Part shown: piece by piece, positions 20,843 to 28,684 of the stretch
Layout: every line of letters starts with the position of its first letter
Numbering within the stretch: position 1 is the first letter of the stretch
Assembly (NCBI GenBank): GCA_041398225.1
Contig: JAWKVD010000032.1
Span: forward strand, 1 to 31,025
Source of the DNA: JAWKVD01 sp041398225
GTDB lineage: Bacteria; Pseudomonadota; Alphaproteobacteria; Caulobacterales; Hyphomonadaceae
DNA: 31,025 nucleotides
Direction: 5' to 3'
Notes under the pieces: model-generated
Databases searched by the model: none
The model's input: only the letters and a program-made list of their open reading frames with translations
Told to the model about the DNA's origin: nothing
Position numbers and translations under genes: made by a program

Positions 20843-21955
20843 CTATCTCTTTCCGGCGGCGCTTCCCAATGGACGCAGCCGCGTCACATGGCCCATCTTG
20901 CGGCCGTCCGCCGCGCGGCGTTTGCCGTAGAGGTGGAGCTTGGCGCCTTCGGCGAGCGCGGTTTCCCATGTGCGCCAGTCGTCGCCGAGCAGATTGATCA
21001 TCTCGCCGTCAGCGTGGCGCGTCACGTCTCCCAGCGGCCAGCCGCAGACGGCGCGGATATGCTGTTCGAACTGGCCGGTCGCGCAGGCGTCCGAGGTCCA
21101 GTGTCCGGAATTGTGAACGCGCGGCGCGAACTCGTTGGCCAGCAACCGGCCGTCGCGGGTCACGAACAGCTCCAGCGCCAGCACGCCGACATAGTTCAAC
21201 TCGTCCGCCAGCTTCTTGGCCAGCGCGCGCGCTTCGTCGAGCAGCTCCCGAGGCCCGAGCGCGGGGAAGGTCGAGGTGCGCAGAACGCCGCCGGCATGAT
21301 CGTTCTCGGGCGGGTCCCAGGCGGTGAAGCTTCCGTCCGCGCCGCGGCAGCAGACGACGGAGATCTCGCGTTCGAACGGCACCAGCGCTTCGAGGATGGA
21401 GCGTTGCGCGCCGACGCCCGCCCATGCGGCGTCGGGAGCGATTGCGCCCTCCAGCCTGACCTGGCCCTTGCCGTCATAGCCGGAGAAGCGCGACTTCAGG
21501 ATGCCGGCGCCGCCCAGCGCTTTCAGCGCCGCTTCGATTTCGCCGGGCGCGTCGATGCGGGCGAAGCCGGGCGGTTCGATGCCGATCGAACGGAAGAAGG
21601 TCTTCTCGGCCAGACGGTCCTGCGCGGTGGCCAGCGCCCGGCTGTCCGGGCGCACCGGCGTTCCGGCGTCGACGATCACGTCGACCGCCTGCGTCGGCAC
21701 GTTCTCGAATTCGATGGTGGCGACTTTCACCGATGCGGCGAAGTCCTTCAGCGCCGCCGCGTCGCTCCATTCGGCGGTCCATGTCTTGCGGGCCACGCGA
21801 GAGGCGGGGCTGTCGGACTCGGGCGCGAAGATGTGGACGTCGAGGCCCATTTCGGCCGCGGCCATGGCCATCATCCGGCCGAGCTGTCCGCCGCCGAGGA
21901 TGCCGATCGTATCGCCCGGCCGCGCGATCGCGCCGGACGAGGGGGCCGTGGTCAT
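20843..21955 (-). CDS. purK: N5-carboxyaminoimidazole ribonucleotide synthase PurK
   Basis: 370 residues of the ATP-grasp superfamily. The N-terminal nucleotide fold has the PurK signature TIGILGGGQLGRMMAMAAAEMGLDVHIFAPESDSPAS, and ATIEFENVP follows at about residue 81. The ATP-grasp centre has KSRFSGYDGKGQVRL, ALVPFEREISVVCCRGADGSF and LFVTRDGRLLANEFAPRVHNSGHWTSDACATGQFEQHIRAVCGWPLGD, where Glu and Asn bind Mg-ATP. It turns AIR, bicarbonate and ATP into N5-CAIR, step 6a of purine synthesis. The start overlaps the purE stop by 4 bases, so the two are made together, as their sequential enzymes need. Confidence 0.97.
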   Translation of the reverse strand: MTTAPSSGAIARPGDTIGILGGGQLGRMMAMAAAEMGLDVHIFAPESDSPASRVARKTWTAEWSDAAALKDFAASVKVATIEFENVPTQAVDVIVDAGTPVRPDSRALATAQDRLAEKTFFRSIGIEPPGFARIDAPGEIEAALKALGGAGILKSRFSGYDGKGQVRLEGAIAPDAAWAGVGAQRSILEALVPFEREISVVCCRGADGSFTAWDPPENDHAGGVLRTSTFPALGPRELLDEARALAKKLADELNYVGVLALELFVTRDGRLLANEFAPRVHNSGHWTSDACATGQFEQHIRAVCGWPLGDVTRHADGEMINLLGDDWRTWETALAEGAKLHLYGKRRAADGRKMGHVTRLRPLGSAAGKR

Positions 21956-22455
21956 GCGGGGTCTTCCACCGTGTCCGGAACCGAATCCGTCTGCGCCTGG
22001 CGCCAGGCCTCCAGCCGCTTGGTCAGCTCCTCGTCGCCGAGCGCGAGGATGGAGGCGGCCATCAGGCCGGCGTTCAAGGCGCCCGCGCCGCCGATGGCCA
22101 GCGTGCCCACGGGCACGCCGCGCGGCATCTGCACGATCGACAGAAGGCTGTCCTGTCCGTTGAGCGCGCTCGACTGCACCGGAACGCCCAGAACCGGCAG
22201 GGCGGTGTTGGCCGCCAGCATGCCGGGCAGGTGAGCCGCGCCGCCGGCGCCGGCCACGATCACCTTGATGCCGCGCTCTTTCGCGGTCCGGGCGTAGTCG
22301 GTCAGGCGCGCGGGGGTGCGGTGGGCCGAAACCACACGCGTTTCATGGGGAACGCCCAGAAGCTGGAGAATGTCCGAGGCTTCCTTCATGGTCGGCCAGT
22401 CGGACCGGCTGCCCATCACCACGCCGACTAGCGGCTTGCGCGCCCCAACGCTCAT
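21952..22455 (-). CDS. purE: N5-CAIR mutase PurE
   Basis: 167 residues, the class I size. Marks: VVMGSRSDWPTMKEASDILQLLGVPHETRVVSAHRTP (binding of substrate phosphate and the SAHR loop with the catalytic His), VIVAGAGGAAHLPGMLAA, LPVLGVPVQSSALNGQDSLLSIVQMPRGVPVGTLAIGGAGALNAGLMAA. It moves the carboxyl group of N5-CAIR to C4, giving CAIR. The gene leads purEK and has GAGGGCGAGT before its ATG; a promoter candidate lies about 55 bases upstream. The tail after residue 150 is variable. Confidence 0.97.
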   Translation of the reverse strand: MSVGARKPLVGVVMGSRSDWPTMKEASDILQLLGVPHETRVVSAHRTPARLTDYARTAKERGIKVIVAGAGGAAHLPGMLAANTALPVLGVPVQSSALNGQDSLLSIVQMPRGVPVGTLAIGGAGALNAGLMAASILALGDEELTKRLEAWRQAQTDSVPDTVEDPA

Positions 22456-22508
22456 ACTCGCCCTCCGGGCAGGGCTCCGAAACCGGGCCCCATGCTGGAA
22501 AGCGCGGC

Positions 22509-22536
22509 ACTATAGCTGCGGCGCGGCACGCGGCAA
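22509..22536 (-). promoter_or_regulatory. Putative sigma-70 promoter of purEK
   Basis: On the minus strand TTGCCG (22536-22531) and TATAGT (22514-22509; five of six consensus bases) stand 16 bases apart. A start near 22502 would give a leader of about 47 bases. I see no PurR-like palindrome next to it. Confidence 0.5.
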
Positions 22537-22646
22537 CGGGCGCGGCGGCGATTTCCCGGCGGAATCGGCGTCCCGCGGGCGACAGCGTGATTAATGAAGT
22601 GCTAAGGTCCCTCGGCTTTGCTTAAGGCCGAACCCGGTCGAGACCC

Positions 22647-23375
22647 ATGCGATTCTTGTCGATCTTCTCGCCCCGCCGCCGTGCGACGGAGACCAGCGCC
22701 GAGAGCGCCGGCGATGTCGCGCCCGTCGAGCGCCGTCCCGATACCGCCGCCCTGGCCGCGCGCACGTTCGGGGTTCCGCCCCAGCAGCTCACGCCGCAGG
22801 TCCGAGCCGCCTTCAACGCCATGTATGGCGAGATCGAATCGCTGCGCGAGGACGTCGCCCAGCTCAAGCTCGACCTGCTGCACGCCGAAGAGGCCGCCGA
22901 CCATGACGGCCTGCTCGCCATCTACAATCGCCGCGCCTTCATGCGCGAGGCGTCGCGGATCAACGCCATGGTCCGCCGTCACGAGATCGAGGCGAGCCTG
23001 ATCTTCTTCGACCTCAACACCTTCAAGGACGTCAACGACGTTCACGGCCATCCCGCCGGCGACGCCGTTCTGCGCTCGGTCGCCGAGACGCTGCTGCGCC
23101 AGACGCGCGAGACCGACATTGTCGGGCGGATCGGGGGCGACGAGTTCGCGGTCGTTCTCTCGCACGTTTCGCCGGAAGCGGCGCGGGCCAAGGCCGAAGC
23201 GCTGGGCGCCGCCGTCCGCACCGAACGCATCCTGCATGACGGCGTGGCGCTGTCGATCAGCGCCGCCATCGGGGTCGCCGACTTCGACGGCGTCAACCCG
23301 GTGGAGAAGGTGCTCGCGCTCGCCGACGAGGCGATGTACGCCGACAAGAAGCTGCACCGCCGCGCCAGCGCCTAG
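22647..23375 (+). CDS. Diguanylate cyclase (GGDEF domain)
   Basis: 242 residues. The first 85 lack a known sensor domain: a basic start, then a helical part with a short coiled coil (VRAAFNAMYGEIESLREDVAQLKLDLLHAEE, about 52-82) that could dimerise the enzyme. The GGDEF domain follows (86-238): FFDLNTFKDVNDVHGHPAGDAVL, the active loop RIGGDEFAVVL (161-171) and the inhibitory I-site RETD (154-157) at the standard five-residue distance. It should make c-di-GMP from two GTP and be shut off by product. The usual DPLTGL start is DHDGLLAIYNRR, a mild change. No EAL domain. Cytoplasmic; the signal is unknown. It is divergent from purE and convergent with the molybdenum hydroxylase genes. Confidence 0.93.
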   Translation: MRFLSIFSPRRRATETSAESAGDVAPVERRPDTAALAARTFGVPPQQLTPQVRAAFNAMYGEIESLREDVAQLKLDLLHAEEAADHDGLLAIYNRRAFMREASRINAMVRRHEIEASLIFFDLNTFKDVNDVHGHPAGDAVLRSVAETLLRQTRETDIVGRIGGDEFAVVLSHVSPEAARAKAEALGAAVRTERILHDGVALSISAAIGVADFDGVNPVEKVLALADEAMYADKKLHRRASA

Positions 23376-23446
23376 CGCGGGCTTCATCCAAACCCCACGC
23401 TCAATCCAGAACGACGCCTGCCTGACCGCCGCGCGGCGGCCGAACG

Positions 23447-23474
23447 AAAACGGGCGACGCTCGCGCGCCGCCCG
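23447..23474 (-). terminator. Rho-independent terminator with GCGA tetraloop
   Basis: On the minus strand a 10-bp stem, CGGGCGGCGC with GCGTCGCCCG (one G-U wobble), is closed by a GCGA (GNRA-type) loop and followed by TTTT (23450-23447). It lies 30 bases after the stop of the molybdopterin-subunit gene. Confidence 0.85.
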
Positions 23475-23503
23475 ATCCGGTTCTTCGCGTCGGCTTGCTC
23501 GGA

Positions 23504-25774
23504 TCAGAGCGCGGCTTTCACCGCCGCCGGCGTGATCGGGATGTGGCGCAGCCGCACCCCCACAGCGTTGAAGATCGCGTTGCCGATCGCCGGGCCGACG
23601 ACCGTGGTCGCCGGTTCGCCAAGGCCGACCGGCGCTTCCGTGCTCTCGACGAAGGCGATGTCCAGCTCCGGCGTGTCGGAGAGGCGCAGCGGGGTGTAGG
23701 CGCCGAGATTGCGCGCCTTGACCTCGCCGTTCTCGAACTCCGTGCCCTCGTGCAGCGCCAGCGAGAGACCCCAGAGCGAAGCGCCCTGCGTCTGCGCCAA
23801 CGCGCCGTCGGGATCGACGACGGTGCCGGCGTCGACCACCAGCGTCAGCTTCTCGACCTTCACCGCGCCGCTCGAGCGGTCGACATGGACCTTGGCGGCG
23901 CAGGCCACCCAGGTCGGCATGTCGCGCTCCTGGCCGAAACTGGTGGCGAGGCCGAGCCCGGTGTCGGCGGGCAGCTGTTCGCCCCAGCCGGCGCGTTCGG
24001 CGCAGCGGCGCACCACCTCCTTCTGGCGCAGCGCGCCGCCGACGGAGCTGGGCGCGGAGCCCGCGTTCAACCCTTCGCCGGTCAGCAGGCTCATGCGGAA
24101 CTCCACCGGATCGCGGCCCAGCTTGTGCGCCGTCTCGTCGATGAAGCTCTCCAGCGCCCAGTTGGTGAAGCCGGGGCCGACCGAGCGCAGCCAGCCGGGC
24201 CGGAAGGTTCGGTTGGCGAGATCGTTGGAGACCGCGCGCACCTTGTGCGCGCCGACCGCGTACCAGTGATTGGCGCCGTTGATGGCGAAGGGGTCGAAGG
24301 CCACGCCGTTCTTGCCCTGCGGCATGAAGAAGGGCGCCATCACTTCGGTCGGCCAGCCGCACGCGACGTGCTGCTCCATCGCCGTCACCTTGCCGTCCTT
24401 GTCGGCGGCGAGACGCATGCGCTGAACCGAGGGCGAGCGCACCGAGTCGAAGCGGGTGTCGTCCTCGCGGGTCAGAACCAGTTTCACCGGCATGCCGAGC
24501 TGCTTGGCGCCCAGCGCCGCGCCGACGGCGTAATCGCCGTTCAGTCTGCGGCCGAAACCGCCGCCGAGGCGATAGGTGCGCATCACGATGCTGGTCTCGG
24601 GCATGTCCAGCGCCTTGGCCAGCCAGGGCAGGACGAGGCTCTGCCACTGGTTGCCGGTGTGGATCTCCATCACCCCGTCCTTCTCGAAGGCGAGGGCGTT
24701 GACCGGCTCAAGCTGGAAGTGCAGCGCCGTCGCCGTGGTGTAGGTCGCGTCCAGCGTCGTTGCGGCGGCGCGGAAAGCGGGCGCCGTGTCGGTGTCGCCG
24801 GTGTCGAGGATCGAGCCTTTCGAAGCGTCGGCTAGCAGCGCACGCGAGCGGTCCTGGATGTCCTTCTCGGAGACTTTGGTCGTCGGTCCGGGCGTCCAGT
24901 CGACCTTCACCAGATTGGCGGCCTTGATCGCGGCGGGATAGCTTTCGGCGACCACCAGCACCCAGCCCGGCACGGTGTCGGACGGGTCCTCCAGCGCCAC
25001 CGAACGCAGATAGCCCTTCACGGATCTGGCGGCGCTGTCGTCGATGGCGTTGACCTTCGCGCCGTTGCGCGTCGGCGGGATCATGGGCCGGGCGTAGACC
25101 ATGCCCTCGACCTTGGCGTCGATGCCGAACAGCGCCTTGCCGTTGGTCTTCTCGGCGATGTCGAGATCGGTCACCGGCTTGCCGATCAGCTTGCGCTCGC
25201 TCACCGGCTTGAGCGCGATCGCCGCCAGCTCGTCGGGCGTGAAGGTCTTCTCGAGCCCGGCGGTGACGATCTTGCCGTAGCTGATCTTCTTCGAGCCCGA
25301 CACCACCTCGCCGTTGGCGGCGGTGCAGGTCGAGGGATCGACCTTCAGCGCCGCGGCGCCGGCCTCGATCAGAGCCTGGCGACCGGCCGCGCCGGCTTGC
25401 GAGTAAAGCGGATAAGTCTGCCACACCGACCAGCTTCCGCCGGTCACCATCAGCCCCCATTTCGGGTCGCTGTCGACATGGTTGATGCGAACCTTCTCCC
25501 ACGGGGTTTCGAGTTCGTCGGCGAGAATGCGCGCCAGCGCGGTGCCGACATGCTGGCCCATCTCGGCGCGGATGATGTTCACCGTGACGGTTCCGTCTCC
25601 GGCGATCGAATACCAGATGGTCGGCTCGTAGGTCACCGATGGGTCGCCCTCGCCGCCGGCGGTGTCGCAAGCGGTGAGGAAGGAGAAGGCGAGGCCCGCG
25701 CCAGCGGTCGTCACCAGGAAGCCGCGCCGCGAGAGATCAAGCGCGCCTTCGGGCGTTTTCGTGAACCGGCTCAT
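23504..25774 (-). CDS. Molybdopterin subunit of an XDH-family hydroxylase (IorB-like)
   Basis: 756 residues, near the IorB type of isoquinoline or aldehyde oxidoreductases. A Tat signal leads: LSRRGFLVTTAGAGLAFSFLTAC (14-36), ending in a lipobox-like Cys36. Molybdopterin-binding marks: TYRLGGGFGRRLNGDYAVGAALGAKQLGMPVKLVLTREDD, RPGWLRSVGPGFTNWALESFIDE, VDAGTVVDPDGALAQTQGASLWGLSLAL, and the catalytic-base Glu720 in VGLGEPATTVVGPAIGNAIF. It hydroxylates a carbon next to nitrogen or oxidises an aldehyde with water, passing electrons through the neighbouring 2Fe-2S protein; the substrate is unknown. The gene starts 3 bases after the small-subunit stop. No XdhC or MobA maturation gene and no cytochrome c partner are in the operon. 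Confidence 0.92.
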   Translation of the reverse strand: MSRFTKTPEGALDLSRRGFLVTTAGAGLAFSFLTACDTAGGEGDPSVTYEPTIWYSIAGDGTVTVNIIRAEMGQHVGTALARILADELETPWEKVRINHVDSDPKWGLMVTGGSWSVWQTYPLYSQAGAAGRQALIEAGAAALKVDPSTCTAANGEVVSGSKKISYGKIVTAGLEKTFTPDELAAIALKPVSERKLIGKPVTDLDIAEKTNGKALFGIDAKVEGMVYARPMIPPTRNGAKVNAIDDSAARSVKGYLRSVALEDPSDTVPGWVLVVAESYPAAIKAANLVKVDWTPGPTTKVSEKDIQDRSRALLADASKGSILDTGDTDTAPAFRAAATTLDATYTTATALHFQLEPVNALAFEKDGVMEIHTGNQWQSLVLPWLAKALDMPETSIVMRTYRLGGGFGRRLNGDYAVGAALGAKQLGMPVKLVLTREDDTRFDSVRSPSVQRMRLAADKDGKVTAMEQHVACGWPTEVMAPFFMPQGKNGVAFDPFAINGANHWYAVGAHKVRAVSNDLANRTFRPGWLRSVGPGFTNWALESFIDETAHKLGRDPVEFRMSLLTGEGLNAGSAPSSVGGALRQKEVVRRCAERAGWGEQLPADTGLGLATSFGQERDMPTWVACAAKVHVDRSSGAVKVEKLTLVVDAGTVVDPDGALAQTQGASLWGLSLALHEGTEFENGEVKARNLGAYTPLRLSDTPELDIAFVESTEAPVGLGEPATTVVGPAIGNAIFNAVGVRLRHIPITPAAVKAAL

Positions 25775-25777
25775 GCC

Positions 25778-26239
25778 TCAGGCTCCCTTCATCGCGTCGG
25801 CGGCCTTGCGCACGGCGGCGCGGATCCGCGGATAGGTCATGCAGCGGCACAGATTGCCGGTCATCATGGCGTCGATGTCGGCGTCGCTGAGGTCGGGATT
25901 GGCGTTGAGGGCGGAGGCGGCCTGCATGATCTGGCCGGACTGGCAGTAGCCGCATTGCGGCACCTGCAATTCGCGCCATGCCACCTGCACCGGGTGATCG
26001 TCCTTCGGGTCGAGGCCCTCGATGGTGGTGATGTCCTTTCCCTCCACCGCGCTCACCGGCGTGATGCAGGAGCGGACCGCGCCGCCGTCCATGTGGACCG
26101 TGCAGGCGCCGCACATGCCGATGCCGCATCCGAACTTGGTGCCGGTCAGATCGGCGTCGTCGCGTATCACCCACAGCAGAGGGGTGTCCGGGTCCACGTC
26201 CGCCGTGAACTCGCGTCCATTTAACTTGAAACTGGCCAT
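25778..26239 (-). CDS. 2Fe-2S subunit of the XDH-family hydroxylase (IorA-like)
   Basis: 153 residues. All eight cluster cysteines are present: the plant-type ferredoxin set Cys38, Cys43, Cys46 and Cys58 (CGIGMCGACTVHMDGGAVRSC) and the all-alpha set Cys96, Cys99, Cys131 and Cys133 (CGYCQSGQ; CRCMTYPRIRAAV). It carries electrons from the molybdenum site of the large subunit to an acceptor. No export signal is visible, as usual when the Tat-bearing large subunit carries the complex across. The ATG at 26239, with GGAGCGG upstream, is chosen: the frame stays open a further 243 bases but that part is Arg/Pro-rich and unlike the family. First gene of the pair. Confidence 0.94.
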   Translation of the reverse strand: MASFKLNGREFTADVDPDTPLLWVIRDDADLTGTKFGCGIGMCGACTVHMDGGAVRSCITPVSAVEGKDITTIEGLDPKDDHPVQVAWRELQVPQCGYCQSGQIMQAASALNANPDLSDADIDAMMTGNLCRCMTYPRIRAAVRKAADAMKGA

Positions 26240-26555
26240 GACCGCTCCGCTTCGGAACCGGAATGACAACTGAGCCGGCGGCCGGTTCCGTGACCCGTTC
26301 GGCTCATCTCGGTGGGCGCTCTCCGGGAGGGAAGAGTTTGCGCCTGCGCATCTGCGCGTCCGTGCACGTCGTGTTGAAGGCGTTCGCCTGCAAAACGGCG
26401 CAGCCGGGGGGGAGGATTCTCCAGATGCCGCCGCGTGTCCAGCATCCCCTTGCGCAACGCTCGTTATGCGAAGCGTTCTCATTCCCCGGCGTTTGCCGGA
26501 GGTCGTTTGCTGGAGGGCGCCGGACCTGTTGCGGCCAAGCCTATTGCGGCCAAGT
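26240..26555. other. Non-coding gap upstream of the XDH pair, with tandem array
   Basis: 316 bases. The part near 26239 must hold the promoter of the hydroxylase operon, but I see no convincing -35/-10 pair. A short hairpin GGCG-TT-CGCC occurs near 26380. The far end carries the 15-bp tandem array listed at 26525-26569. Open frames here show no recognisable protein. Confidence 0.5.
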
Positions 26556-26569
26556 TTATTGCGGAAAGT
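26525..26569 (-). repeat. Tandem array, ~3 x 15 bp, over the DUF1194 stop
   Basis: Units 26525-26539 and 26540-26554 match at 14 of 15 bases (CCTRTTGCGGCCAAG); the third, 26555-26569, is partial (the TATTGCGG core is kept). Read on the coding strand the unit begins CCGCAATAR: the last two sense codons (Pro-Gln) and stop TAA of the gene lie in one copy, and the next copy repeats Pro-Gln-TAG in frame. Confidence 0.85.
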
Positions 26570-27512
26570 CGCGGAAGTTGTAGCGGCCCCAGCCGCGTCC
26601 GCCGCCCCACACTTTTTCGCCCTCGAGGCAGTCGGGTTTCTCCTCGGGGATTTTCAGCTGCACGCGATGAATGCGCGGTCCGTCGGGCGAATCCGCGCCG
26701 GGCGCGGTTTGCTGCGGTCCGCCGAACTCGATCGGCGCCGCGTCGTAGGGCATGTCGAGGCTGGCGATCTCCATCACCAGCTTCTTGCGGATCGTCGCGG
26801 CGAATTGTTTGAGGTCGTAGACCGGCGCGATGAACGCCGCCGGACCGCCGATCACGCAGTGCTTGTAATAGCGGTCGAGGTGATCGATGTCGTAGAACTC
26901 CTTCGGCTTGTTCAGAAGGATGGGCAGGCCGTTGATGACGATGCCGCGCGCCACCACCTCGTCGCGCACGCCTTCCACCGGCGGTCCGGCATTGTTGGCG
27001 CCGTCGCCCGACACGTCGATCACGCGCCGGTATCCGTCGATGTCGTTGGTCTCGAGCAGCTCCGTCGCCTTGATTAGAGCGCGCGAGATCGAGGTGCGCT
27101 GCTCGCCATAGATCGGTTCGTTGGCCAGCGTGTCGGCGAAGGTCATCGCCGCGTCCTCGCCGTCGATGATGGTCCACGGGATGGTGACGATGGGTTCGAA
27201 ATCGCCCGCCCACTCCATATAGGTCACGGCGATGCGGCCGGTCGGGCCCGAGGTGATCGCGGACACCACGTCCTTGTGCCGGAAGGCGTCGACATAGCCG
27301 TTCCGCTGCAGCTCGTGTTCGTCATAGGCCATGGACTGGGAGATATCGACGGCCAGAACCAGTTCGAGATCGACCTGTATCGCGCCCGCCGTCTTCGCCT
27401 GTTTCTGCGGCGTCTGCGCCTGCACAGGCGCCTGCGCGGTCAGAAAGGCGGCCGCGGCCAGCGCCGCGGCTTTCACGGATGATCTGGCGGTCAAGCGGCC
27501 GGGCTGCTTCAT
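26556..27512 (-). CDS. DUF1194 von Willebrand A domain protein, exported
   Basis: 318 residues. A Sec signal peptide covers about 1-32 (ARSSVKAAALAAAAFLTAQAPVQAQ, likely cut after AQA). The DUF1194 domain follows: VDLELVLAVDISQSM with a full MIDAS DxSxS (Asp56, Ser58, Ser60), SGPTGRIAVTYMEWAG, TSISRALIKATELLE and VIDVSGDGANNAGPPVEGVRDEVVARGIVINGLPI. The family is found mainly in alphaproteobacteria and its role is unknown; a periplasmic metal-dependent adhesion or scaffold function is plausible. The C-terminal ~50 residues, rich in Gly and Pro with WGGGRGWGRYNFRDFPQ, extend past the vWA fold. AGGGGAGA lies 8 bases before the ATG. A tandem array overlaps the stop. Confidence 0.85.
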   Translation of the reverse strand: MKQPGRLTARSSVKAAALAAAAFLTAQAPVQAQTPQKQAKTAGAIQVDLELVLAVDISQSMAYDEHELQRNGYVDAFRHKDVVSAITSGPTGRIAVTYMEWAGDFEPIVTIPWTIIDGEDAAMTFADTLANEPIYGEQRTSISRALIKATELLETNDIDGYRRVIDVSGDGANNAGPPVEGVRDEVVARGIVINGLPILLNKPKEFYDIDHLDRYYKHCVIGGPAAFIAPVYDLKQFAATIRKKLVMEIASLDMPYDAAPIEFGGPQQTAPGADSPDGPRIHRVQLKIPEEKPDCLEGEKVWGGGRGWGRYNFRDFPQ

Positions 27513-27706
27513 TGCGCGCGTCTCCCCTGTTCTGAATCTGCCTGCCTGAAGCTTGCCGAACGGACAGCTTGCAGGTCGGGGGAGGGCGCGGCAAGCCGCT
27601 CCACATCACGAAGTCACGATTTTGGCGATTGCCGCGGCGCGACGGTCTGAACCCGGACTGCCGGGACCTGCGCGGTCATGATCGTCGATGAAACCGGGAA
27701 ACCGGA
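27513..27706. promoter_or_regulatory. Leader/promoter gap before the DUF1194 gene
   Basis: 194 bases. A long imperfect dyad runs from 27541 to 27575: outer arms CCTGC and GCAGG, inner arms AAGCT and AGCTT, with a 3-base bulge. A small CCCGG-ACTG-CCGGG hairpin lies at 27652-27665, about 40 bases past the M23 stop, without a T-run. I see no firm promoter boxes. Confidence 0.45.
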
Positions 27707-28414
27707 TCAGTAGGCGATGGCGCTGTCGCTGCTGGCGAAGGCCGGCGAGCCGTAGGTCAGCGGATCGACGCGCAGCGAGTTCGAGCGCACCTCGTAATGC
27801 AGGTGAACGCCGGTGGCGTTGCCGGTCTTGCCCATGAAGCCGATCACGGCGCCCGCCGGCGCCCACGCGCCCGCGATCACGCCCGGGGCGATCTCGGCCA
27901 AGTGGCCGTAGAGCGTGCTGACGCCCGCGCCATGGTCGATCTCGATGGCGAGGCCATAGCTGCCGCGCGGACCGGAGCGCACCACGCGTCCCGCGCCGGC
28001 CGCATAGATGAAGCCGCCGTCCGGATTGGCGAGGTCCATGCCGCCATGGTCGCGTCCGCCGCCATTGGCGATGTTGCGCCAGCCATAGCCGGAGGAGAGG
28101 CACGCGCCTTCGGTCGGATTGCGCATTAGCGTCACGCCGGAGATCGAGATCCAGGGCGAATAGACGGCGCTGCGGCCGCTGGCGTCGACAGGTCCGAGAT
28201 TCGATCCGGAGCGGTTGCAGACGAAGAGGTCGCCGGAAACCGGCGCGGCGGGGGCGGTGTCGAAGCGCGTGCCGGTGGCGACGGGCGCGGAGACATTCGG
28301 TTCGGCGGCGGGCGTCCCCGGGGCGGGGCCGTAATAGATCGGCGCGGGATGGCTCGATGCGCAGCCGGCGGCGCCGACGGCGGCGAACAGGCCAAGACAC
28401 AGTACGCGTTTCAT
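27707..28414 (-). CDS. M23 family metallopeptidase lipoprotein
   Basis: 235 residues. The N-terminus MKRVLCLGLFAAVGAAGC is a lipoprotein signal with Cys18 as the modified residue, so it is probably anchored to a membrane facing the periplasm. A variable stretch follows, then the LytM/M23 peptidase domain (about 108-220): GYGWR, zinc ligands His123 and Asp127 (HGGMD), the YGH motif with His171, and His204-x-His206 (HLHYE), of which His206 is the third zinc ligand. The active site is complete, so it should cut peptidoglycan cross-links rather than be an EnvC/NlpD-type activator. The start at 28414 follows GGGGAAG; an in-frame ATG at 28432 lies upstream of that site and is rejected. Confidence 0.92.
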   Translation of the reverse strand: MKRVLCLGLFAAVGAAGCASSHPAPIYYGPAPGTPAAEPNVSAPVATGTRFDTAPAAPVSGDLFVCNRSGSNLGPVDASGRSAVYSPWISISGVTLMRNPTEGACLSSGYGWRNIANGGGRDHGGMDLANPDGGFIYAAGAGRVVRSGPRGSYGLAIEIDHGAGVSTLYGHLAEIAPGVIAGAWAPAGAVIGFMGKTGNATGVHLHYEVRSNSLRVDPLTYGSPAFASSDSAIAY

Positions 28415-28684
28415 ACTCACTTCCCCGTCCATCTGGCCCGTCTACCTGGCCGGTCTACCTACTCGGCCCGTCTGATCCGGCTCGCCTGCTTCGCCCGTCA
28501 GCCGATCCCCGCGGCTTCAGTCAGCGTTTCGGCCAGCGTCTTAACCGACGACCGGCGTCTTGCAGAACATGCAGTCGCAGCACCGTCGCAGGGGCCGGAT
28601 GAACCCGGCCTGAAGGCCCGCCGCGGGGCCGCCACGATGACTGCAGATCCGACGCTATCACCGTCCCCTTGAAGCTCCGCGTAG
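28415..28684. promoter_or_regulatory. Gap upstream of the M23 gene with 13-bp repeats
   Basis: 270 bases between the unknown gene's stop (28685) and the M23 start. It holds two 13-bp tandem copies at 28433-28458 and further imperfect CGGCCCGTCT / CTTCGCCCGTC echoes to about 28500. The remainder (28500-28684) shows nothing I can name. Confidence 0.45.
28433..28458. repeat. Tandem 13-bp repeat in the M23 leader
   Basis: CTGGCCCGTCTAC (28433-28445) and CTGGCCGGTCTAC (28446-28458) differ at one base. A third, looser copy (CGGCCCGTCTG) follows at 28464-28474. The array lies just upstream of the M23 ribosome binding site on the minus strand. Confidence 0.8.

Noticed and set aside
19778..22234. 818-codon open frame antisense to the M28-like gene, purK and purE
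   Set aside because: purK and purE are unmistakable on the other strand; the shadow has no motif.
22602..24647. 681-codon minus-strand open frame overlapping the cyclase and hydroxylase
   Set aside because: It crosses a strong terminator (23447-23474) and overlaps two genes with complete motifs in other frames.
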